Source of the DNA: an uncultured Collinsella sp.
GTDB taxonomy: Bacteria; Actinomycetota; Coriobacteriia; Coriobacteriales; Coriobacteriaceae
Assembly (NCBI GenBank): GCA_905207425.1
Contig: CAJLLB010000091.1
Location: forward strand, 1 to 8,142
Direction of reading: 5' to 3'
DNA: 8,142 nucleotides
Position 1 is the stretch's first letter. Each line of letters opens with the position of its first letter. The notes below the pieces were generated by a model. It did no database searches, was not told the origin of the DNA, and saw only the letters and a list, made by a program, of their open reading frames with translations. The translations under genes were made by a program, and so were the position numbers. Positions 1 through 5,010 of the stretch are shown here, in pieces.

Positions 1-102
1 CAGGCTCATGCAGTTGACGAAAATCGTGTAGCACGTGGCCATGATCACGAAGCCGGAGGTCACCACGAGCCAGCCGGGGAAGAACTTACGCTGCTGGGAC
101 AT
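1..102 (-). CDS. MFS transporter, N-terminal fragment (runs off the left edge)
   Basis: This is the first 34 codons of a minus-strand gene that continues beyond position 1. The peptide starts MSQQRKFFPGW and runs into a hydrophobic helix (about residues 12-33, LVVTSGFVIMATCYTIFVN). A short basic N-terminus followed by FPGW and a first membrane helix is typical of major facilitator superfamily transporters, including the oxalate/formate-antiporter-like branch; this is judged from memory of the family. The ATG at 100-102 is supported by AAGGAG at 107-112, four bases upstream. The preceding gene is the M20 amidohydrolase, separated by a terminator hairpin and a second GC-rich hairpin, so it probably has separate control. 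The substrate cannot be told from this fragment. Confidence 0.7.
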   Translation of the reverse strand, partial: MSQQRKFFPGWLVVTSGFVIMATCYTIFVNCMSL

Positions 103-129
103 ACTGCTCCTTATTTAACAAACGAATAG

Positions 130-146
130 CCGGCGCCGGGCGCCGG
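130..146 (-). other. GC-only perfect hairpin in the leader of the MFS gene
   Basis: A 7-base perfect inverted repeat (CCGGCGC / GCGCCGG) with a 3-base loop lies between the amidohydrolase terminator and the MFS Shine-Dalgarno site. Read on the minus strand it is followed by a T-rich stretch (117-129) without a clean T run. It could be a second weak terminator, a leader attenuator or an RNA stability element; the sequence does not decide. Confidence 0.5.
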
Positions 147-162
147 TAGTGCCCAAGATTGC

Positions 163-218
163 CTTGAAAGACAAGGGCATAGGCCTTACGGCCATGCCCG
201 CAGGCTTGAAAGGCAAGG
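163..218. repeat. 14-base near-identical direct repeats flanking the terminator hairpin
   Basis: CTTGAAAGACAAGG at 163-176 and CTTGAAAGGCAAGG at 205-218 differ at one base and bracket the terminator hairpin. Each copy is itself a small inverted repeat (CTTG, five bases, CAAG). The left copy overlaps the T tract of the terminator and the first two bases of its stem. Confidence 0.6.
165..199 (-). terminator. Probable terminator of the M20 amidohydrolase gene, bulged hairpin
   Basis: Positions 175-185 pair with 190-199: six pairs, one bulged base (181), then four pairs closing a four-base loop (186-189). On the minus strand it is followed by TTGTCTTTC (166-174), a weak T tract. It begins 27 bases after the amidohydrolase stop codon, the expected place. 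The weak T tract makes read-through towards the MFS gene possible. Confidence 0.65.
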
Positions 219-225
219 TTGGGTG

Positions 226-1521
226 CTACCGGTGGTCGGCGATATAGCCCAAAGCGACGGCGGTATAAGCCGCAGCACCGAGCGGCAGCTCGGCATCGTT
301 AAAACGTGCCTTGGGATGGTGCTGGGCAAAGTGTTCGTCCGTGTCGGTTACGGCCGCGCCCACGGTAAAGTACGCACTCGGAATCTCGCTCGAGATAAGC
401 GCGAAGTCCTCACTCGCCATGGCATGGAAAAGCGGCAAGAAAGCCGCCTTGGGCAGCACTGCGCCCACGTAGCCAAGCGACACCTGAGTCATATCGCTGT
501 CGAGTACAAGCGGCGGAACATCCGAAAGCGTCTCGATGGTCGCCGACGTACGATATGTTGTGGCAACGCCGTTTACGACCTCCGCGATGCGGGTCTTGAG
601 GTGCTCCATGAGCTCGACGTCAAAGCCGCGCAGCGTGCCTTCGAGCACGCAGGTATCTGGGATGACGTTGGCCGCTTGGCCACCGGCAAACTTACCCACG
701 GTCAGTGCGACCTCCTTGGCCGCCGGCACTTCGCGAGCGATAAGCTCCTGGAGCGCCAGATGCACATGCACGCCGGCCGTGATGGGGTCGATGCAAATCT
801 CGGGGCTCGAGCCATGGCCGCCCTTGCCCTGAAGCGTGATACGAAAACCGTACACGCCCGAGAGCGCCGGGCTGCCGTAGAGCACCAGGCCGAGCGGCGA
901 CTGGCTATTGACATGCATGGCAAAGGCGACCTGAGGACGCGGGTTCTGCAGCAGACCGTCGGCGATGGCGGCGCGGGCACCCTCAAAGGTTTCCTCGCCC
1001 GGCTGGAACAGCAACTTGACCGTAGCGTTGGCATCAACAAGCTCTGCCTCGCGCGCTTTGAGCATACGAGCCGCACCAAGCAGCGCCGTCGCGTGCATAT
1101 CGTGACCGCAAGCGTGCATGCAGCCGTTGGTGGATGCAAAGGGCTCGCCGGATTCCTCGGCAACGGGCAGGGCGTCCATGTCGCCACGCAGCATGATGAC
1201 CGTACCGGCCTGCTCATTCGTGCAGATGCCATTGCCTTGGGCCGCGGCGGCACCGGCGCCGACAAGGCCCACAACGCAGGAACCATCGACGAGCGTAGCA
1301 AATGGGATGTCCATCTCGGTCAGGCGCGCTTGGATATACGTAGAGGTCTGCGGGAGGCTATTACCCAGCTCGGGCATCTGATGTAAATCGTGTCGCCACG
1401 CAGCGAGCTCGTCTGCAAAAGCCTGAGCTTCTGCAACAAGACCGTCGCCGATAGCGGTCTGCGCCGCCGCGGTGGCCTTGGGCGCTGATTGCGGTTGAAG
1501 ATCGGACAGTGCTGGTGCCAT
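226..1521 (-). CDS. M20 family (M20D-like) metallo-amidohydrolase / N-acyl amino acid hydrolase
   Basis: The 431-residue protein is a dinuclear-metal hydrolase of the M20 family, in the branch with hippurate hydrolases and N-acyl-amino-acid amidohydrolases, which cleave an acyl or aminoacyl amide bond in the cytoplasm. Motifs run in the expected order: RHDLHQMPEL (43-52), LRGDMDALPV (111-120), HACGHDMH (136-143, with likely metal ligands Cys138 and His140), QPGEE (173-177, catalytic and metal-binding Glu), AMHV (His203), GKGGHGSSPE (232-241) opening the dimerisation domain, MASEDFA (368-374), and HHPKARFND (401-409) supplying the last ligand. No signal peptide is seen, and length is near the family norm with about 40 extra N-terminal residues. 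The ATG at 1519-1521 is chosen because GGAGGG lies five bases upstream; an in-frame TTG at 1575 has no such site. Family confident, substrate unknown. Confidence 0.93.
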   Translation of the reverse strand: MAPALSDLQPQSAPKATAAAQTAIGDGLVAEAQAFADELAAWRHDLHQMPELGNSLPQTSTYIQARLTEMDIPFATLVDGSCVVGLVGAGAAAAQGNGICTNEQAGTVIMLRGDMDALPVAEESGEPFASTNGCMHACGHDMHATALLGAARMLKAREAELVDANATVKLLFQPGEETFEGARAAIADGLLQNPRPQVAFAMHVNSQSPLGLVLYGSPALSGVYGFRITLQGKGGHGSSPEICIDPITAGVHVHLALQELIAREVPAAKEVALTVGKFAGGQAANVIPDTCVLEGTLRGFDVELMEHLKTRIAEVVNGVATTYRTSATIETLSDVPPLVLDSDMTQVSLGYVGAVLPKAAFLPLFHAMASEDFALISSEIPSAYFTVGAAVTDTDEHFAQHHPKARFNDAELPLGAAAYTAVALGYIADHR

Positions 1522-1551
1522 AGATGCCCTCCAGTAACGTTTTTGCAGCAA

Positions 1552-1573
1552 GCACTTTGATAGCGTAAAGTGC
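1552..1573. promoter_or_regulatory. Inverted repeat upstream of the amidohydrolase gene, candidate operator
   Basis: GCACTTT (1552-1558) and AAAGTGC (1567-1573) form a perfect 7-base inverted repeat with an 8-base spacer, 31 bases upstream of the ATG. A third ACTTT box occurs at 1582-1586. It fits an operator or a small leader hairpin. I could not place a convincing -35/-10 pair around it. Confidence 0.4.
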
Positions 1574-1599
1574 AAGGTACTACTTTAAGGGCGACGCAT

Positions 1600-1624
1600 A
1601 AAAAATGCCGCCCCGGGAGGCGGC
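1600..1624 (-). terminator. Rho-independent terminator of the EamA transporter gene
   Basis: GCCGCC (1607-1612) pairs with GGCGGC (1619-1624) around a six-base loop. Read on the minus strand the stem is followed by one A and then six Ts (1600-1605). It starts 12 bases after the transporter's stop codon and separates it from the amidohydrolase gene. Confidence 0.88.
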
Positions 1625-1636
1625 GCAACAAATTGT

Positions 1637-2620
1637 TTACAATTGCGGACGCGGCTTTCGACGCAAAAAATCGAAATGCGTCTCGCTCAAGATAATCGAA
1701 AGAAAGATGAGCGCGAAGCCGGCGAGCAGGCGCGAGGTGAGCGCCTCCCCCATCAGCAGCACCGAGAACAGCACACCCGAAGGCGACTCCATCGAAAGGA
1801 GCAGCGAGCCCGTCGAGGCTGGGACGTGCGCCAATCCAACGTTTTGGATGAGCAGCGCCACGCACGTGCAGCCCGCCGAGAGAAAGGCCATCACGCCGAT
1901 AAAGCTCGGCGTCCACACGGACGCAGGAGCTTGGGTCTCGAACAACAACGACGAGATAAGGCTCAAGACGCCATTGCCCACAAACATCCAAAACGTGATG
2001 ACGTTGATGTCCATCTTGCGGCCGTACTTGGCGGTCACCGACATCTGGATGGCAAAGAAGACCGCGCCGCCCAGCGTAATGGCATCACCGATGTTGAACT
2101 CGACGCTATCGAGCGCCACCAGGCCAATGCCCGCCAGACAGAGCAATGCGGCACCCAAGTTGTAACGCGTGAGCTTTTCGCCGCTCAGGAAATAGCTCGC
2201 AAAGGGCACGAGGATGCAGTACGTACCCGTCAAAAACGCGTTCTTGCCCGCCGTGGTCTGAGCCAGACCGACTGTCTGCAGGGCGTAGGCGGCCCACATA
2301 AGTGCGCCCATGCCAAGTCCGACGATCAGGTTGCGGGCGTTGAGGTGCGCGATGATGCGCTTGTGGAAGATGACAAACATGACCAACGCCGCAGGCAGAA
2401 AGCGCACGTAGAGCAGTTCAAACACCGGAATGGTGCCGAGCGCGTCCTTCATAGTGGTAAAGGAGTAGCCCCAGATAATCGCCACCGAAAGCAGCAGAAC
2501 TTTCCAGAACAGCGGCGAGCGAGCGCCGGCGCCCCGGGGAATACCGCCCGCGCCCAAATCCTCACGGGCCACAGGGCCATCAGGCATGTTTTCGATTTCG
2601 TTGGCAGCGTATTGGGCCAT
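1637..2620 (-). CDS. EamA/DMT-superfamily transporter, ten-helix type
   Basis: The 327-residue protein is a drug/metabolite transporter superfamily member with two EamA halves, about residues 40-170 and 178-312, each with roughly five membrane helices. Visible family signs are WGYSFTTMKDAL (50-61) in helix 1, the YVRF segment (71-74) in helix 2, GKNAFLTGTY (125-134) near the end of half one, and ASTGSLLLSMESPSGVLFSV (268-287) followed by GEALT (291-295), the usual end of half two. The hydrophilic N-terminus of about 37 residues and the RRKPRPQL tail should be cytoplasmic. Such proteins usually export amino acids, metabolites or drugs; the substrate cannot be predicted. The ATG at 2618-2620 is preferred because GAGGA lies six bases upstream; an in-frame GTG at 2635 would put that site inside the gene. 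The gene has its own candidate promoter and terminator, so it is probably monocistronic. Confidence 0.92.
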   Translation of the reverse strand: MAQYAANEIENMPDGPVAREDLGAGGIPRGAGARSPLFWKVLLLSVAIIWGYSFTTMKDALGTIPVFELLYVRFLPAALVMFVIFHKRIIAHLNARNLIVGLGMGALMWAAYALQTVGLAQTTAGKNAFLTGTYCILVPFASYFLSGEKLTRYNLGAALLCLAGIGLVALDSVEFNIGDAITLGGAVFFAIQMSVTAKYGRKMDINVITFWMFVGNGVLSLISSLLFETQAPASVWTPSFIGVMAFLSAGCTCVALLIQNVGLAHVPASTGSLLLSMESPSGVLFSVLLMGEALTSRLLAGFALIFLSIILSETHFDFLRRKPRPQL

Positions 2621-2660
2621 GGAACATCCTCGCACTCAATCTGGGCGTGGTGTCCGCACG

Positions 2661-2689
2661 CGTATGGCTGCGTGCCGCCTCATGGTCAA
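2661..2689 (-). promoter_or_regulatory. Candidate promoter of the EamA transporter gene
   Basis: On the minus strand TTGACC (2684-2689) is a near-consensus -35, and CATACG (2661-2666), 17 bases downstream, is a weak -10. A 6-base inverted repeat GCACGC (2656-2661) / GCGTGC (2670-2675) spans the -10 and could bind a regulator. The -35 shares bases with the T tract of the upstream terminator. Confidence 0.4.
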
Positions 2690-2724
2690 ATAAAAACAGG
2701 GCGCACCGGACCCCCGGTACGCCC
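2688..2724 (-). terminator. Rho-independent terminator of the YhgE/Pip operon
   Basis: Positions 2699-2709 pair with 2714-2724 around a four-base loop. The single mismatch (C2704 with A2719) becomes a G-U wobble in minus-strand RNA, giving an uninterrupted 11-pair stem. TGTTTTTATT (2688-2697) follows as the T tract. It ends transcription about 100 bases after the second YhgE stop. Confidence 0.88.
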
Positions 2725-2726
2725 CG

Positions 2727-2813
2727 CTACTGTAGCAACAACCAGCGCTGCACCGCAATCCAGCCCGCTAAAGTATCGAGCAGGAAAGCCTCGATGTTCC
2801 GGCAACGCCACAT
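2727..2813 (-). CDS. Possible 28-residue small membrane-type peptide, unrecognised
   Basis: An ATG (2811-2813) seven bases after the stop of the 729-residue gene opens a 28-codon frame that ends in TAG directly before the operon terminator. The peptide starts MWRCRNIEAF and continues through a largely hydrophobic segment, LLDTLAGWIAVQRWLLLQ, with three tryptophans. No Shine-Dalgarno site precedes it; translation would depend on re-initiation after the upstream stop. The frame fills nearly all the space between stop and terminator, which slightly favours it, but so short an open frame in GC-rich DNA can arise by chance. I do not recognise the peptide. Confidence 0.25.
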   Translation of the reverse strand: MWRCRNIEAFLLDTLAGWIAVQRWLLLQ

Positions 2814-2820
2814 TGCCGCG

Positions 2821-5010
2821 CTAAATCAATTTGGTTGATTCAAGCTTTTCGATAATCCAGTCGTTGGCTTTGATGACCGGACGGCGGAAGACCACGCCCA
2901 GCGCCAGCGACGGAATCAGATAACTCGCCAGAATGCCCAGCTCAATCCAGTACTCCATATGGTAGGCACCGGCCATGGCGGCGTGCATGGCGTTGATGCC
3001 GTGGGTAAACGGCAGGAACGGATAGATCGCCTGGAACACGGGACCGGTCATCTCGATGGGGAACGTACCGCCCGAACCGCCGACCTGCATGACCAGCAGC
3101 ACGACGGCAAGCGCCTTGCCGATATCGCCAAACGAAACCGTAAGCGTATAGACGATATTGGAGAACACAAGACTCGCGATCCAGCCCGCCAGCACAAATT
3201 GCAGCGGGTTGTCGCACTGGATGCCAAAGAACAGGATGTCGCCCGCGCACACGAGCGTTGCCTGCAGCAGTGCCAGACCGCCAAAGAACAGGTAACGGCC
3301 CAGGTAGATCTCGTGCAGGCGCACAGGGATGAGCTCGTTGATGAGCTCATCGTCAACCGACACCTTCATCATGGCCGCCAGCACGATCGAACCGACCCAG
3401 AGCGACAGAATCGTGTAGAACGGCGCCATGGCAGAGCCGTAATTGCGAATCGGATAGACCGGCTTACGGTCGAGTGCGACGGGGCCGGAAAGCGACGCGG
3501 CCAAACCCTCGGGGTCGTTGCCGATCATCGTCTTGATCGTGGCCAGATCGTCCGACATAAGGGCACCGTCAAGCTCGTCCTTAAACGCGCTGATCTTGTC
3601 CGATGCCTCACCCAACTGATCGGAAGCCTTGTTGACCAGCTTTGCGGCTTTGGACAGACCCTTTGCCAGCGAGCCGGACGCATCGGTCAGTCCTGCAACG
3701 GCGCTATCCAGATCGCTTGAAATACCATTCAGTGAATCCAGAACCCCCGAGACGGTCTTCTTGAGCTCCTTGGCCTTAACCGAAAACGTGGAATCGTAGT
3801 CGGACTTGGCGCCCGAGATACCAGCCTTGGCATCCGCGATTGCCTGATCGACCTCGGCACGCGAGCTGTTGACCTCGGCCATGCTGTCGGAGAGAGACTT
3901 CGCGGTCGCCTTCAGGTCCTTCTCATTATTGCGGTACTCAACGGCGATTCTGCCCAGCGACGTCGCAGCGGACTTGAGGCCGTCCTTCAAATTCTCATCC
4001 CTCACCTGGTCGGCAAAGCTGCGGAGCTGATCGGCCATCGCATCGATATCCTTGGCGCGCGCATTGAGGGCCGCAGCGGCATCGTTGAGTTGGGACACCG
4101 TAAGGTCGACATGCTGGTTCGCGGCATCGAACGCCTTCGCGAGCTCGGCAGACACATTGTCGAACGAACCCGCACTTCCATCGATCGCGGCATCGATGGC
4201 ATCGTTTGCCGCCTTAAGCGCTTCTTTGGAATCATCGATACCGCTCTTGGCATGCTCCATCAGCTGCTTAGTCGACTCATCGACCGTGCCCGTCTGCTTG
4301 AGCATACCGCCCGCCGACGTCAGCGAATCGGACGTGGAACTCAAAATGCCCGCCAGCGACGTTGCGCTGGCCTGAACGTCTTGCAGGTCCTGGACCGAAT
4401 CGCCCAGCGTCGAGGACAGGTTGGCGATAAAGTTGCTCACTTGGTCGGTGCTCATGTAATCGAGCAGGCTGGACACGGTTTTAAGACCGATGGTCGTGAT
4501 GGTCTCGGTAAAGGTTTCGTTAACCTGGCTCTGGACGGCGCTCGACCCTTTCTCGGTCACGATCTGTGCGATAGCGTTGGCCTTCTGGTTCTCGTAGAAC
4601 TCGATATCGGCATGCTTCACATCGGTCGAGAAGAGCGTCATCATATCGGCACTAAACGTCTTGGGAATAACGACAGCCGCATAGTATGCGCCCGATTTGA
4701 CGCCCTCGATGGCCTTTTCTCGATTGTTGAGTACAACCCAATCGAAGCTCTCGTTGCCGCGCAGGGTAGCGGTCACGTTTTCGCCCACGTTAACCTCGAC
4801 GGGGATCAGATCGCTCTCGTAACCCTCATCGGTGTTGACCACGGCGATCTTAAGATTGCCGGTGTTGCCGTACGGATCCCAGCTGCCGGCGATATTAAAC
4901 CACGCGTACAGGCACGGTACGATAACGAGGCCCATCACGACAACCAAGCCGATTACGGAGCGAGACACGTTTTGGACATCGCGCTTAAACAGATGCAGGA
5001 TGTTCTTCAT
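2821..5010 (-). CDS. YhgE/Pip-family membrane protein, 729 residues (second of a coupled pair)
   Basis: The protein opens with a cytoplasmic KRD segment (9-11) and membrane helix 1 (about 17-40, ending VPCLYAWFNI). Next comes the family signature SWDPYGNTGNLKIAVVNTDEG (43-63) and an extracytoplasmic domain with YYAAVVIPKTFS (109-120). A long Ala/Ser/Asp-rich stalk follows (about 160-490), probably helical or coiled. The C-terminal membrane block, about 525-708, starts at APFYTILSLWVG and includes GGSGGTFPIEM (644-654) and FLPFTHGIN (665-673). These match the YhgE/Pip N- and C-terminal domains; relatives include the phage receptors Pip (Lactococcus) and YueB (Bacillus) and the type VII secretion protein EsaA. 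The family's biochemical role is poorly known. The ATG directly follows the upstream stop and has an ideal Shine-Dalgarno site. The protein ends about 20 residues after its last helix. Confidence 0.92.
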   Translation of the reverse strand: MKNILHLFKRDVQNVSRSVIGLVVVMGLVIVPCLYAWFNIAGSWDPYGNTGNLKIAVVNTDEGYESDLIPVEVNVGENVTATLRGNESFDWVVLNNREKAIEGVKSGAYYAAVVIPKTFSADMMTLFSTDVKHADIEFYENQKANAIAQIVTEKGSSAVQSQVNETFTETITTIGLKTVSSLLDYMSTDQVSNFIANLSSTLGDSVQDLQDVQASATSLAGILSSTSDSLTSAGGMLKQTGTVDESTKQLMEHAKSGIDDSKEALKAANDAIDAAIDGSAGSFDNVSAELAKAFDAANQHVDLTVSQLNDAAAALNARAKDIDAMADQLRSFADQVRDENLKDGLKSAATSLGRIAVEYRNNEKDLKATAKSLSDSMAEVNSSRAEVDQAIADAKAGISGAKSDYDSTFSVKAKELKKTVSGVLDSLNGISSDLDSAVAGLTDASGSLAKGLSKAAKLVNKASDQLGEASDKISAFKDELDGALMSDDLATIKTMIGNDPEGLAASLSGPVALDRKPVYPIRNYGSAMAPFYTILSLWVGSIVLAAMMKVSVDDELINELIPVRLHEIYLGRYLFFGGLALLQATLVCAGDILFFGIQCDNPLQFVLAGWIASLVFSNIVYTLTVSFGDIGKALAVVLLVMQVGGSGGTFPIEMTGPVFQAIYPFLPFTHGINAMHAAMAGAYHMEYWIELGILASYLIPSLALGVVFRRPVIKANDWIIEKLESTKLI

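Noticed and set aside
223..1386. A 387-codon open frame on the plus strand.
   Set aside because: It is antisense to the M20 amidohydrolase, which has every family motif in order; the plus-strand product has an Arg/His-rich shadow composition.
1522..1575. A longer amidohydrolase starting from a TTG at 1575.
   Set aside because: It lacks a ribosome-binding site and would translate through the inverted repeat at 1552-1573, whereas the internal ATG has GGAGGG at good spacing.
1643..2824. A 393-codon open frame on the plus strand.
   Set aside because: It is antisense to the EamA transporter, has a low-complexity Arg/His/Gln composition, and crosses two intergenic control regions.
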